Of a stretch of 64,000 bases of DNA, positions 42,943 through 51,789 are shown piece after piece. The translations under genes were made by a program, and so were the position numbers. This stretch comes from Clostridia bacterium (lineage in GTDB: Bacteria > Bacillota > Clostridia > Christensenellales > Aristaeellaceae). Every line of letters starts with the position of its first letter. The stretch's first letter is position 1. The notes beneath the pieces were generated by a model that was given only the letters and a program-made list of their open reading frames with translations, searched no databases and was not told where the DNA came from. The stretch spans positions 124,001 through 188,000 of the forward strand of contig JAFVXE010000061.1 in the NCBI GenBank assembly GCA_017501255.1. Reading direction: 5' to 3'.

Positions 42943-45030
42943 ATGCTGAAACTGATGTACATCACCAACCAGCCGGAGATTGCCCGCATTGCCGAGGAAT
43001 GCTCCGTGGATCGGATTTTTGTGGATCTGGAAACGCTGGGCAAGGAAGAGCGTCAGGCGGGTATGAATACCGTCAAGTCCCGGCATACCTTTGAGGATGT
43101 ATCTGCCATCCGGCAGGTCATCCGCAAGGCAGAGCTGCTGGTGCGTGTCAATCCGCTCCATCAGCATTCCCAGAGCGAAATTGACGAAGTGATCAACCGG
43201 GGCGCAGATATTGTGATGCTGCCCATGTTCCGCACCGCCGAGGATGCCCGCACCTTTGTGGGCATGGTGAACGGCCGTGCCAAGGCCATGCTGCTATTGG
43301 AAAACAAGGACGCCGAAGCGGCCATTGATGAGATTCTCACCGTTCCCGGCATCGATGAAATCCATATCGGCCTGAACGACCTGCACCTATCCCATGGCAT
43401 GGACTTTATGTTCCAGCCGCTGGCCAATGGTCAGGTGGACCGGCTGGCAGAGAAGATCAAAGCCGCCGGCATTCCCTTTGGCTTTGGGGGTATCGCCCGG
43501 CTGGATGAAGGAATGCTGCCTGCCCGCTTCATCATTGCAGAGCATCACCGTCTGGGCTCGGAAATGGTTATTCTTTCCCGCAGTTTCTACGATACCTGGC
43601 TCAAGCAGGAAACCGAAGAAATCCGTCAGGTTTTCCAGTACGGCGTACGGGAAATCCGGGAATTTGAGGAACGGCTGGAAAAGAAAGATGCTGCCTACTT
43701 CCAGCACAATCATGAGGTTGTGGCTGCCACTGTAGCAAAGATCGCCGAGTCCATCCGGGAGAAAAAGCGTCACAAAGCCCGCATGACCAGCCCCGCTTCC
43801 GTGGCAGTGGAAACATTGGATTATGAAACCCTGAACCGTATCGGACAAAGCTATGGCGAAAGTTTTTATCTGCTGGATACCGATCAGTATGCCGCCAATT
43901 TCAGCGAGCTGCATCAGGCCTTTGCCAGCCGCTACCCCAAATTCGCCATTGCTTATTCCTACAAAACCAACTACATTCCTGCCATCTGCAAGCGTCTGAA
44001 CCAGCTGGGCGGCTATGCGGAAGTGGTTTCCAGCATGGAGTGGGAAATTGCCCGCCGTTGCGGTGTTCCGGGCGAAAAGATCATTTTCAACGGCCCCTTC
44101 AAGCATCCGGATGCGGTGGAAGGCCTGCTGCTCAGCGGCGGTGTGGTGAACATCGACTCTCTGGACGAGCTGCCCCTGCTGGACGAAATCGCAAACCGCA
44201 ACCCGGCAGTTCTGCTGCACATGGGCATCCGTATCAACTTTGACATCGGCGACGGTGTGGTATCCCGCTTTGGCGTGGATGCGGACAGCGACCTGCCCAC
44301 GGTACTGGCCTTCATCAATGCCCATGCCAATATGGAGCTTACCTCCCTGCAATGCCACTTTGCCACCCGTCGGCTGGATACCTGGCCGCCCAGAGCGCAG
44401 GGGATGCTGAACCTGATCAGCAAGCATGGCCTCAAGCCAAAAATGGTGGACTTGGGCGGCGGCCTGTTCGGCAAGATGCACGACAGTCTGAAAGCGCAGT
44501 TCTCCTCCCCCATCCCCACCTACGAGGAGTACGCACAGGCTGCTGCCACGCTGTTTGCAGCTCATTATCAGGATGTGCCGGAGGAAGAAAAACCTCTCTT
44601 GCTCATTGAACCCGGCAGCGCTCTCAGCGGCGATGTGATGCGCTTCTGCTGCAAGGTGAAAACCATCAAGCAGGTACGGGGTCATGCCATTGCCACGGTG
44701 CTGGGCAGTGTATACAACATCAACCCCACCCTGAACGGCAAGAATCCTCCGCTGGAAGTGTATCATTGCGGCGCCGAGACCAGCCCCTATATCGACCTGA
44801 ACGTGGGCGGATTCACCTGCATCGAATCCGACTATCTCTACAAGGGATATCAGGGTTCGCTGGCTCAGGGGGACTATCTGGTGTTCGGCAATGTGGGCTC
44901 CTATTCCGTGGTGCTCAAGCCGCCCTTCATCCTGCCCAACTTTGCCGTGGTGGACAAAGCCGACGGCATAACCTGTCAGGTGAAGCGTCCAGAGGATTTT
45001 GATGACCTGTTTACCACCTATGCTTTCTGA
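42943..45030 (+). CDS. Fusion of HpcH/HpaI aldolase-like domain and fold-III PLP decarboxylase
   Basis: Residues 1-235 form an HpcH/HpaI (class II aldolase/citrate lyase) barrel with the expected R68, E120 and D146 (LLVRVN, LLLENKD, GLNDLHLS). A helical linker (about 236-290) leads to an alanine-racemase-fold decarboxylase at 295-690: PLP Lys at K341 (YSYKTNY), H472 (CHFATR), Gly loop 504-510, EPGS at 556-559, C626/D630 and Y654. Canonical EPGR is EPGS here. Single-domain relatives are SbnG (citrate synthase) and SbnH (citryl-Dap decarboxylase) of staphyloferrin B synthesis. Substrates here are unknown. AGAAGGAG stands before ATG 42943. An aminotransferase and alanine dehydrogenase follow in the same operon. 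Confidence 0.87.
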   Translation: MLKLMYITNQPEIARIAEECSVDRIFVDLETLGKEERQAGMNTVKSRHTFEDVSAIRQVIRKAELLVRVNPLHQHSQSEIDEVINRGADIVMLPMFRTAEDARTFVGMVNGRAKAMLLLENKDAEAAIDEILTVPGIDEIHIGLNDLHLSHGMDFMFQPLANGQVDRLAEKIKAAGIPFGFGGIARLDEGMLPARFIIAEHHRLGSEMVILSRSFYDTWLKQETEEIRQVFQYGVREIREFEERLEKKDAAYFQHNHEVVAATVAKIAESIREKKRHKARMTSPASVAVETLDYETLNRIGQSYGESFYLLDTDQYAANFSELHQAFASRYPKFAIAYSYKTNYIPAICKRLNQLGGYAEVVSSMEWEIARRCGVPGEKIIFNGPFKHPDAVEGLLLSGGVVNIDSLDELPLLDEIANRNPAVLLHMGIRINFDIGDGVVSRFGVDADSDLPTVLAFINAHANMELTSLQCHFATRRLDTWPPRAQGMLNLISKHGLKPKMVDLGGGLFGKMHDSLKAQFSSPIPTYEEYAQAAATLFAAHYQDVPEEEKPLLLIEPGSALSGDVMRFCCKVKTIKQVRGHAIATVLGSVYNINPTLNGKNPPLEVYHCGAETSPYIDLNVGGFTCIESDYLYKGYQGSLAQGDYLVFGNVGSYSVVLKPPFILPNFAVVDKADGITCQVKRPEDFDDLFTTYAF

Positions 45031-45051
45031 TGCCCGGAAAGGAGAAACCCT

Positions 45052-45978
45052 ATGGCTACCGATGTGAACAATCGCTTGATCTGGCTCAACGGTCAGGTGA
45101 TGAACGTAAACGATGCAAAGATCAATGTGCTCTCCCCCACTGCCCAGTTCGGCCTGAACGTTTTCGAGGGCATCCGCTGCTACTGGAACAAGGAACAGCA
45201 GCAGCTGTACGCCTTCCGCCTTCCAGAACACTACCGCCGTCTGGAGCGCAGCGCACGGCTTTTGCAGCTCAGCTGCCCCTACACCATCGACCAGATGGCC
45301 TCCGCCATGGCTGATGTGGTGAAAGCCAACGAATACAAGGAAGACATTGCTGTTCGCCAGACGCTGTTTGCCGATGGCTTCGGTTCCTGGACCACCCGTA
45401 TGGAGGTAGGGATGTTCATTGCGCCCATCCCCAAGCGGCATACCAGCGCTGAATACAACAAGGCTGGGCTTCGCTGCTGCGTTTCCTCCTGGCAGCGCAT
45501 CAACGACAACAGCCTTTCCCCCCGCATCAAGTGCGGCGCCAACTACATCAACAGCCGCATGGCGCAGCTGGAAGCGCTGCGCAACGGCTATGATACCACC
45601 ATCTTCCTCAACCATCAGGGCAAGGTGGCGGAAGGCCCCGGTTCCTGCCTGTTCCTGGTACGGGATGGCATTCTGGTAACGCCCCTCATTACTGACAGCG
45701 TGCTGGAGAGCATCACACGGGATACGGTTTTGCGCATGGCAAAGGATATGGGCATTCCCACCGAGGAGCGTTCTGTGGACCGTACCGAACTGTACCTGTG
45801 CGAAGAAGCCTTCCTGTGCGGCTCCGCCATGGGCCTGACCCCCATCACCGCCATTGACGGCTATGAAATTCCTCCCCAGAGTGAAAACAGCCTGACCTAC
45901 CGCCTGGCCTACCAGTATGACCGCATCGTACGTGGGCAGGATGCAGCCTATACCCATTGGCTGACCCCCATCTGGTAA
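45052..45978 (+). CDS. ilvE: Branched-chain amino-acid aminotransferase-like (class IV)
   Basis: A fold-IV PLP aminotransferase. PLP Lys is K160 in SPRIKCGANYINS, and E194 lies in KVAEGPGSCLF, with LCGSAMGLTPI as the phosphate-side loop. QFGLNVFEGIRCY near residue 33 matches branched-chain enzymes. Length (308 residues) is normal. It would interconvert Val, Leu, Ile and their 2-oxo acids, but D-amino acid or other specificity cannot be excluded in this context. It starts 21 bases after the fusion gene behind AAGGAG, and alanine dehydrogenase follows after 53 bases. Confidence 0.87.
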   Translation: MATDVNNRLIWLNGQVMNVNDAKINVLSPTAQFGLNVFEGIRCYWNKEQQQLYAFRLPEHYRRLERSARLLQLSCPYTIDQMASAMADVVKANEYKEDIAVRQTLFADGFGSWTTRMEVGMFIAPIPKRHTSAEYNKAGLRCCVSSWQRINDNSLSPRIKCGANYINSRMAQLEALRNGYDTTIFLNHQGKVAEGPGSCLFLVRDGILVTPLITDSVLESITRDTVLRMAKDMGIPTEERSVDRTELYLCEEAFLCGSAMGLTPITAIDGYEIPPQSENSLTYRLAYQYDRIVRGQDAAYTHWLTPIW

Positions 45979-46031
45979 CTTATCTTTCCCGGCGCAGCGC
46001 CGCCGATTCATTTTTGCAAGGAGTGATCCCC

Positions 46032-47147
46032 ATGATCGTCGGAACCACCAAAGAACTGAAAAACCATGAATACCGTGTCGGTTTGACCCCCGACAATGTT
46101 TCCGCCTATGTGGCCAAGGGGCATACCGTTTATGTGGAAACCCGCGCAGGTGAAGGCTGCGGCTTTACCGATGAGGACTACCGCAACGCCGGTGGCATCG
46201 TGGTGGATACCCCTGCCGAAGTATATGCCAAAGCGGACATGATCGTGAAGGTGAAGGAGCCTGAGCCCTGCGAGTACAAACTGCTGCGTGAAGGCCAGAT
46301 CCTGTTCACCTATCTGCATCTGGCCCCCAATCTCCAGCTGGCCAAGGTACTGATGGATCGTGGCGTGAAAGCCGTTGCCTATGAAACCATCACCGATAAA
46401 GAGGGCAATCTGCCCTGTCTGCGCCCCATGAGTCAGGTGGCTGGCCGTCTGAGCATTCAGGAAGGCGCCAAGTATCTGGAGCGCAGTTTCGGCGGTCGTG
46501 GTCTTCTGCTGGGCGGCGTACCCGGCGTGGAACGCGGCAAGATCGCCATCATTGGCGGCGGTATCGCCGGTACCTACGCTGCCAAGGCTGCCGTAGGCAT
46601 GGATGCTCAGGTCACTCTGCTGGACATTAACCTGAACCGCCTTTCCTATCTGGAGGATGTGTTCGGCGCTTCCGTTACCACCCTGTACAGCACCGATGCC
46701 AACATCCGCAAGTGCCTTGCCGAGGCTGATCTGGTGATCGGTTCCGTACTGATCCCCGGCGGCTCCACCCCCAAGCTGATTCGCCGGGAGCACCTGAAGC
46801 TGATGAAGAAGGGCGCTGTCATCGTGGATATCGCCATTGACCAGGGCGGCTGCTGCGAATCCTCCCATACCACCACCCACGATAATCCCGTATTCATTGA
46901 AGAAGGCGTTGTGCACTACTGCGTTGGCAATATGCCCGGCGCTGTGCCCTACACCTCCACTATCGCCCTGTCCAACTCCACCTTCCGCTATGGTATGCTG
47001 ATGGCTGATTACGGTCTGGAAGCCGCTGCCAAAAAGGATGCCGGTCTGGCCAACGGTATCAACATCTACGGCCACCAGTGCACCAATCAGAACGTGGCTG
47101 CCAGCCTGGGTCTGGAGTATGTCAACGCCTTTGATCTGATGCAGTAA
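46032..47147 (+). CDS. ald: Alanine dehydrogenase
   Basis: NAD-linked interconversion of alanine and pyruvate plus ammonia. At 371 residues it has the exact family length. R15, K75 and H96 are the substrate residues (NHEYRVGLTP, VKVKEPEP, FTYLHLA). The NAD fold has IIGGGIAGTYAAKAAVGM near residue 175. DIAIDQGGCCESSHTTTHDNP is a strong family signature. ATG 46032 has AAGGAGTGAT upstream. It is the third gene of the operon, and it could recycle nitrogen or pyruvate released by the first two. Confidence 0.95.
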   Translation: MIVGTTKELKNHEYRVGLTPDNVSAYVAKGHTVYVETRAGEGCGFTDEDYRNAGGIVVDTPAEVYAKADMIVKVKEPEPCEYKLLREGQILFTYLHLAPNLQLAKVLMDRGVKAVAYETITDKEGNLPCLRPMSQVAGRLSIQEGAKYLERSFGGRGLLLGGVPGVERGKIAIIGGGIAGTYAAKAAVGMDAQVTLLDINLNRLSYLEDVFGASVTTLYSTDANIRKCLAEADLVIGSVLIPGGSTPKLIRREHLKLMKKGAVIVDIAIDQGGCCESSHTTTHDNPVFIEEGVVHYCVGNMPGAVPYTSTIALSNSTFRYGMLMADYGLEAAAKKDAGLANGINIYGHQCTNQNVAASLGLEYVNAFDLMQ

Positions 47148-47194
47148 GCGTATCGTACCTCTGTACAAAAGCTGGTGAAGGGTGGCGGTTCGCC

Positions 47195-47860
47195 GTGTGG
47201 CAGCGTTTCAAGGAGTGCCTGCTGAATCTGTTCTTCCCATGGGATAATCTGTGCTGCCATTGCCAACGTGCTCTTGTCAGTACAGAACACATGGTGTGCA
47301 TCCACTGCGAAGCGAAGCTGCGGCAATGCATTCTAACCCCATTGGAACAGCTGTCCACCCACGAAAGCCTTGCACTGTGCATCAGTGCCTTTGCTTACGA
47401 AGGCATCGCCCGCAAACTGATCCATCACCTGAAGTATCACCACAATACCACCATCGCATCACTGCTGGGCTGGTATATGTGTGCCGCTTTGCTGGAAAGC
47501 CCGGCAGAACGGCGTTGGGATGCTGTGGTTCCCGTGCCGCTGCATCCCTCAAAGCTGCGCCGGCGTGGCTACAATCAGGCCCGGTTGCTGGGTCAACAGA
47601 TTGCTGATTGTTTTCGCCTGATGCTTCGGGATGATCTTTTGTTCCGCATCAAGGCCACCGCTTCCCAAACCAAGAGAACGGCCGCAGAACGCTTTTCTGC
47701 CATGCAGGGCGTATTTGAAGCCAGCACACAGGCAAGCGGGCTTCACATTCTGCTGGTGGACGATGTGCTCACCACCGGCGCTACAGCCTCCGCCTGCGCC
47801 AAAGCGCTGCTTGATGCTGGCGCAGCAGAGGTTACCCTGATCACCGCCTGTGAGGCATAG
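47195..47860 (+). CDS. comF: ComF-family phosphoribosyltransferase-like protein
   Basis: A 221-residue ComF-type protein. The N-terminus has a four-Cys zinc finger (CCHC near 20, CIHC near 36). The phosphoribosyltransferase domain has VDDVLTTGATASACAKAL as the PRPP loop, and VVPVPLHPSKLRRRGYNQA as the ComF signature. In Bacillus, ComFC takes part in DNA uptake, and elsewhere the family is linked to DNA repair. The start is GTG 47195, with a modest GGGTGG upstream. pyrR follows after 25 bases. No comFA helicase is near. Confidence 0.85.
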   Translation: MWQRFKECLLNLFFPWDNLCCHCQRALVSTEHMVCIHCEAKLRQCILTPLEQLSTHESLALCISAFAYEGIARKLIHHLKYHHNTTIASLLGWYMCAALLESPAERRWDAVVPVPLHPSKLRRRGYNQARLLGQQIADCFRLMLRDDLLFRIKATASQTKRTAAERFSAMQGVFEASTQASGLHILLVDDVLTTGATASACAKALLDAGAAEVTLITACEA

Positions 47861-47885
47861 CAAGAGCCAAAAGGAGGTTCGCTCC

Positions 47886-48422
47886 ATGGAATTCAAATCC
47901 CAGCTGATGGATGCAGCGCAGATTCACCGCACCATGGCCCGGCTGACCCACGAGATCATCGAAAAGCACCATGGCGTGGAAGGTTTGTGCCTGCTGGGCA
48001 TCAAGCGCAGGGGCGTACCGCTGGCACAGATGCTGGCCGATAACCTGCGCCGGTTTGAGCAGGTGGACGTTCCGGTGGGCGTGATCGACATTTCCCATTT
48101 CCGGGATGATCTTGGCAATGCAGCACCCCCATTGACTGCCGCCGACTGCCATATCCCCTGCAAGCTGGAGGAAAGCACCGTGATTCTGGTGGACGATGTG
48201 CTGCATACCGGACGCACCGTGCGGGCTGCTATCGAAGCGATTTTCCGTCAGGGGCGGCCCAAAGCCATCCGGTTGGCAGTGCTCATCGACCGGGGTCACC
48301 GGGAGCTGCCTTTCCGCCCGGATTTTGTAGGCAAGAATATCCCCACCGCCAAGAATGAAAAAGTGGTGGTGCGGGTTATGGAAATCGATGGAGAAACCAG
48401 CGTGGGGCTGTATAGTTTATAA
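47886..48422 (+). CDS. pyrR: PyrR: uracil phosphoribosyltransferase / pyr attenuation regulator
   Basis: A 178-residue PyrR. VDDVLHTGRTVRAAIEA is the PRPP loop in the form typical of PyrR, and GIKRRGVPLA, DISHFRDDL and LIDRGHRELPFRPDFVGKNIP are further family blocks (the last in separate strands). In Bacillus it binds pyr mRNA in response to UMP and also has weak UPRTase activity. AAAAGGAGG stands before ATG 47886. No pyrimidine operon is adjacent, so it would act in trans here. Confidence 0.93.
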   Translation: MEFKSQLMDAAQIHRTMARLTHEIIEKHHGVEGLCLLGIKRRGVPLAQMLADNLRRFEQVDVPVGVIDISHFRDDLGNAAPPLTAADCHIPCKLEESTVILVDDVLHTGRTVRAAIEAIFRQGRPKAIRLAVLIDRGHRELPFRPDFVGKNIPTAKNEKVVVRVMEIDGETSVGLYSL

Positions 48423-48425
48423 GGG

Positions 48426-48467
48426 AAAAGAGCTTTTCGGATTGCAACTCCGAAAAGCTCTTTTGTT
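48426..48467 (+). terminator. Intrinsic terminator after pyrR
   Basis: AAAAGAGCTTTTCGGA pairs perfectly with TCCGAAAAGCTCTTTT and is followed by GTTTG. Confidence 0.88.
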
Positions 48468-48476
48468 TGATGCACT

Positions 48477-49814
48477 TTACTGCGCCAGCCATTCCATAGC
48501 CGCCTCGTAAGCCGCCTGCGGATCAATGGCAATATCCATCTCCAGCATACGCTCAGTGTTGTTTTCATCAGGCCGGATGAACTGCTTATGGGAAATAACC
48601 CCGTTCACATGGGAATGGGTCAGGGAGAAGGAAAGAATGTCCCCATAGGCGCTGGGCATATTGCTGCTGGGCTCACCGACGAGCACGCCATGGCCTCCAT
48701 CCCGCACATAAACACACATCATGGTGGCTGAGGAGAAAGTGTAGCGGTCACAAAGCACTGCCAGCTTCACCTGTTCATTTCGCTTTGCCGGAGCGTTGGA
48801 ACCACGGAAGCGGTACTGACCTTCGGTTCGCAGATAACCACGCTGCTGACGGGCCAGCGGAGAATACCGCACCAGCACATCGTACTGGGGCGCTTGCATA
48901 CCCATGGCGTTCAGCAGACGGGTGCAGGCATTGGAGTTGCCGCCGCCATTGCCCCGAACATCAATGATCACCTTCCGGCAATCCGCTTCCACCGCCTTTT
49001 TCAATTCGGCTACGATGGCCTTCCATTCTTCATCGTCATTGCAGGCGTTGAAATCCACCACAAACACATCGCCGTCCATGTACCAGCGGTTAATGGCGCC
49101 ATCGTCGGCGGTCTGGCCGACTGACTGTTCCGGTTCTTCAAAGGAATAGGTGGCTTCCGTGCCATCGGAAAAAGTCACAATCGTTTGACCTTCGGTGATT
49201 TCCACCCCAGCCCGCAGGAGAAGACCCCGCCGTGTGATGCGCTGATCCCGGTTCTTGATTCGGGCCATCTCATTTTCGGCAGGAACCATGCGTTCAATGG
49301 TCTGATAGATGTTTTCCACAGGCACGCCGCCAATGGTCTCCACCCACACACCGGTGGCTGTTCCTTCCCAGCAAAGCCATGTTTTGCCGTTCATGTACAT
49401 CTGCGGCAGGTTCAGATATTCCGTTTCCACCAAGCGAACACCTGTATGACCGTCTCCGAAGAAGCACAGGTACTCGGCGGTGACCTCCTCAAAATCGCCC
49501 ACTGTCATCTCGCCGGAGGTATTGGTCAGATAGTCCGCCTTGGCAGCTTCATACGCAACCAGATCCTCTTCCAGCAGAAAATAAGGATGGGTTTCCTCCA
49601 CCATGCGGATGCATTCCTCACGATCCTGCTGAATCTGCTGCGCCGTCAGCAACTGATCCTGCGGCAGCACAGTCTGATGCGGATTGCCTTGCATCGGCAG
49701 CACACCCAAAGGAAAAACAAAAAGCAAGCTGACTGCAACGCCCAGCGCAAGGAGTGCCAGCAGCGCCGCCACCGCCGCCCATCTGCGGCCTCCTTTGCGT
49801 TTCATCCCCTTCAT
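48477..49814 (-). CDS. S41-family peptidase, membrane anchored
   Basis: A basic start and one membrane helix (about 10-35) anchor an S41 (C-terminal processing-type) peptidase outside the cell. FFGDGHTGVRL near residue 120, VVDFNACNDDEEW, IIDVRGNGGGNSN near 285 and YTFSSATMMC with the nucleophile Ser near 360 are the family blocks. No PDZ domain is obvious. ATG 49814 has AGAGGAG at the right distance. A minus-strand TGGTATAAT (plus 49847-49855) is a possible extended -10. Natural substrates are unknown. Confidence 0.85.
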   Translation of the reverse strand: MKGMKRKGGRRWAAVAALLALLALGVAVSLLFVFPLGVLPMQGNPHQTVLPQDQLLTAQQIQQDREECIRMVEETHPYFLLEEDLVAYEAAKADYLTNTSGEMTVGDFEEVTAEYLCFFGDGHTGVRLVETEYLNLPQMYMNGKTWLCWEGTATGVWVETIGGVPVENIYQTIERMVPAENEMARIKNRDQRITRRGLLLRAGVEITEGQTIVTFSDGTEATYSFEEPEQSVGQTADDGAINRWYMDGDVFVVDFNACNDDEEWKAIVAELKKAVEADCRKVIIDVRGNGGGNSNACTRLLNAMGMQAPQYDVLVRYSPLARQQRGYLRTEGQYRFRGSNAPAKRNEQVKLAVLCDRYTFSSATMMCVYVRDGGHGVLVGEPSSNMPSAYGDILSFSLTHSHVNGVISHKQFIRPDENNTERMLEMDIAIDPQAAYEAAMEWLAQ

Positions 49815-49988
49815 CGTAACACTCCTCTTGCACCAGATACCCATCAATTATACCAGAATGTGCCGTCACCCATTGGCTTTTTTCTGTTCTTCCCCAATGG
49901 CAAACGCCTTTCCGATTCGTTACAAATTGTTCACATTCCATGGAAGAAATCGCCCAGCTGGTTCGTTGAATAGGCAAGAGGTGATAAC

Positions 49989-50630
49989 ATGACCAAGTTG
50001 CTGATTTGGGAACCCAACGAGCAGATTGCCTGGAAGATTCAGGATGTTTTGAAGCAGGAAGCCTACGAAATCCAGCTGATGGATGAAGCGGACGCTGTGC
50101 CCGCAATGTGTGAAGACAATCAGCCATTGCTGGTCATGCTGGATGCCAGTATGCGCTGGAGCGTGTGCCGTCCCATTCTGGATGCCTGCCGCAAGCAGAA
50201 CCTGCCTTTGCTGTTCCTGACTTCCGACAAGCGTGCCAGCGCTCACGCCCATCTGGAAGCGCTGTATGCAGGCCCTTGCCAGGTTGCTACGCTGCCGGTG
50301 CAAGCCAAAGCCTTGCGCAACAAGCTGACTGAGCTTTGCGGCTGTGCGGACCATACCTGCAAGCTGCGGGTGGACGAAGAGGAACGGGTCGTTATGCTGG
50401 ATGGCCGCCGTGTAGAGCTGACAGCGCAGGAAATGGCGCTTTTACAGGCCCTGCTGGAAAAGCCGGATACCCCCGTCAGCCGGGAGCAGCTTCTGCGCAA
50501 GGCATGGGGCTACCAAAGCATCGGCGAGACACGCACTGTGGATGTGCACGTGCAGCGCCTGCGCAAAAAGCTGGGCTGTGAAACCATCGAGACTGTTTAC
50601 AAATGCGGTTACCGGCTCCGGCTGGCTTAA
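49989..50630 (+). CDS. OmpR-family response regulator with atypical receiver
   Basis: Residues 1-115 form a receiver, and 120-213 an OmpR/PhoB winged helix (AQEMALLQALLEKPDTPVSRE, TVDVHVQRLRKKLG). D52 fits the phospho-acceptor (VMLDAS), but the acidic pair that binds magnesium is lost: the first strand reads LLIWEPNEQ where two acids are usual. Phosphorylation is therefore doubtful. No histidine kinase lies near. AGAGGTGA stands before ATG 49989. It may act without a phosphosignal, as some atypical regulators do. Confidence 0.83.
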   Translation: MTKLLIWEPNEQIAWKIQDVLKQEAYEIQLMDEADAVPAMCEDNQPLLVMLDASMRWSVCRPILDACRKQNLPLLFLTSDKRASAHAHLEALYAGPCQVATLPVQAKALRNKLTELCGCADHTCKLRVDEEERVVMLDGRRVELTAQEMALLQALLEKPDTPVSREQLLRKAWGYQSIGETRTVDVHVQRLRKKLGCETIETVYKCGYRLRLA

Positions 50631-50647
50631 GTTCCCAAAGATCAACC

Positions 50648-50690
50648 AAGCATCCCTGCGCCTGTGTTTTTCAGCGCAGGGATGCTTTGT
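50648..50690 (+). terminator. Intrinsic terminator after the response regulator
   Basis: AAGCATCCCTGCGC pairs with GCGCAGGGATGCTT. A short TTGT follows. Confidence 0.75.
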
Positions 50691-50716
50691 ATCGGGCAGT
50701 TCCCGAGCTGCCTCGT

Positions 50717-50744
50717 TTGCTTTTCATGCCGGATATGGTATAAT
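50717..50744 (+). promoter_or_regulatory. Promoter of the single-helix membrane protein gene
   Basis: TTGCTT at 50717-50722, 16-base spacer, perfect TATAAT at 50739-50744. Confidence 0.7.
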
Positions 50745-50800
50745 ATGTGTGCAATCATACGTACATATGGCTTTTCCCGGCCACAAGGAGGAAACGGACG

Positions 50801-51310
50801 ATGATTCACTATCGTGGCAATCGGAGACAAAAAGGGTATCGCTATCAGAATACCCGCTCCAGCAACCCGCTCATTCCCATTCTGTTAATCGTTGGCATCC
50901 TGCTGGTCGCTTTTCTGATCTTCCGGATGTCCGGCGTTGGCGGGCTGAACGAAACCAACTTTACCAATCAGCGAAACGCCAAGCTCCGCAGCGAGGTGCA
51001 GTACGCACTGGCCGCCACCAACAAGCTGAGCCGTCTGGGCGCATCCAGTACCACCATTGAGCTGTCCAAGATCCGTCAATATGTGCACGGAGTGGAGCTG
51101 ATCAATGAACTGAACGTGAGTATGTATGGCGAAGTAGGCCGTCTGTACTCCCAGTCGGTGTTTGACAACATCTATACCATTCTGGATACCTATGATGCCA
51201 AGTTGGCCAGCGGTCAAAAGGTGAATGATTCCCTCAATTCCCTGACGGAAGCCATCAACAACCTGAGCAACATGACCAACGGCATTCTGGGATTTGATAC
51301 GGTTCAATAA
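50801..51310 (+). CDS. Hypothetical protein with one membrane helix
   Basis: Not recognised. A short basic N-terminus (about 25 residues, rich in Arg, Tyr, Asn) precedes one membrane helix (NPLIPILLIVGILLVAFLIF region, about 25-45). The remaining 120 residues are helical and likely outside, with repeated small polar heptads (LAATNKLSRLGASSTTIELS, LNSLTEAINNLSNM). ACAAGGAGGAAA stands before ATG 50801. It ends five bases from the stop of the convergent EamA/YdcZ-type gene. Confidence 0.7.
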   Translation: MIHYRGNRRQKGYRYQNTRSSNPLIPILLIVGILLVAFLIFRMSGVGGLNETNFTNQRNAKLRSEVQYALAATNKLSRLGASSTTIELSKIRQYVHGVELINELNVSMYGEVGRLYSQSVFDNIYTILDTYDAKLASGQKVNDSLNSLTEAINNLSNMTNGILGFDTVQ

Positions 51311-51314
51311 TTGC

Positions 51315-51743
51315 TCATTTCCACTTGAACAGAATCACACCGCCCAGCATGAGCCCAAGGCCGATGAACTGCTTTGCGTTCATGCTGATTTTTTCTTGTC
51401 CCATCCAGCCAAAGCCGTCAATCATGGCAGCAACCAACAGCTGGGCAATCAAAATGGTGGAGATGGCCACCGTCGGACTGAGGCCCTTGATGGACAGCAT
51501 CACCGTGACGGTGATTACCAGCCCCAATGCGCCGCTGAACAGATAACCCTTGGGGACGCTGGCCAGTTTGGCAAGGTCTCCCTTGCCAAAGAGCCATAAT
51601 ACGATCAGCGACAGAATCAGCGCCGTACCCTGGGTATAGGCATTGGCTTCCCATAAGCCCACGTGCTCCTGCAATCGTGTATTCATCACGCCCTGCACGC
51701 TCATGGCAGCACCGGCAACAACTGCAAACAAAAACCCGATCAA
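51315..51743 (-). CDS. DMT-family transporter (YdcZ/DUF606 type)
   Basis: A 142-residue membrane protein with about five helices. GAAMSVQGVMNTRLQ near the start, NAYTQGTALILSLIVLWL, and a late LIAQLLVAAMIDGFGW are the YdcZ-type blocks. Such half-size proteins work as dimers, with substrates largely unknown. TTG 51743 was chosen because GGGAGG lies eight bases before it. An earlier TTG at 51764 has no such site. It is 46 bases behind the alarmone synthetase gene. Confidence 0.82.
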   Translation of the reverse strand: MIGFLFAVVAGAAMSVQGVMNTRLQEHVGLWEANAYTQGTALILSLIVLWLFGKGDLAKLASVPKGYLFSGALGLVITVTVMLSIKGLSPTVAISTILIAQLLVAAMIDGFGWMGQEKISMNAKQFIGLGLMLGGVILFKWK

Positions 51744-51789
51744 AAATATCGCCTCCCTTTGCAATAGAATGCACAGGAAGGCGATATTC

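Noticed and set aside
43387..46011. Very long open frame antisense to the fusion gene and aminotransferase (874 codons)
   Set aside because: It is a codon-bias shadow. The plus-strand genes have motifs, promoters and ribosome sites, and the antisense product has no recognisable domain.
45979..46031. Small GGCGCAGCGCC hairpin between ilvE and ald as a terminator
   Set aside because: The stem is only about four pairs with two loop bases and T-run ATTTTTGC is offset. More likely it does not stop transcription.
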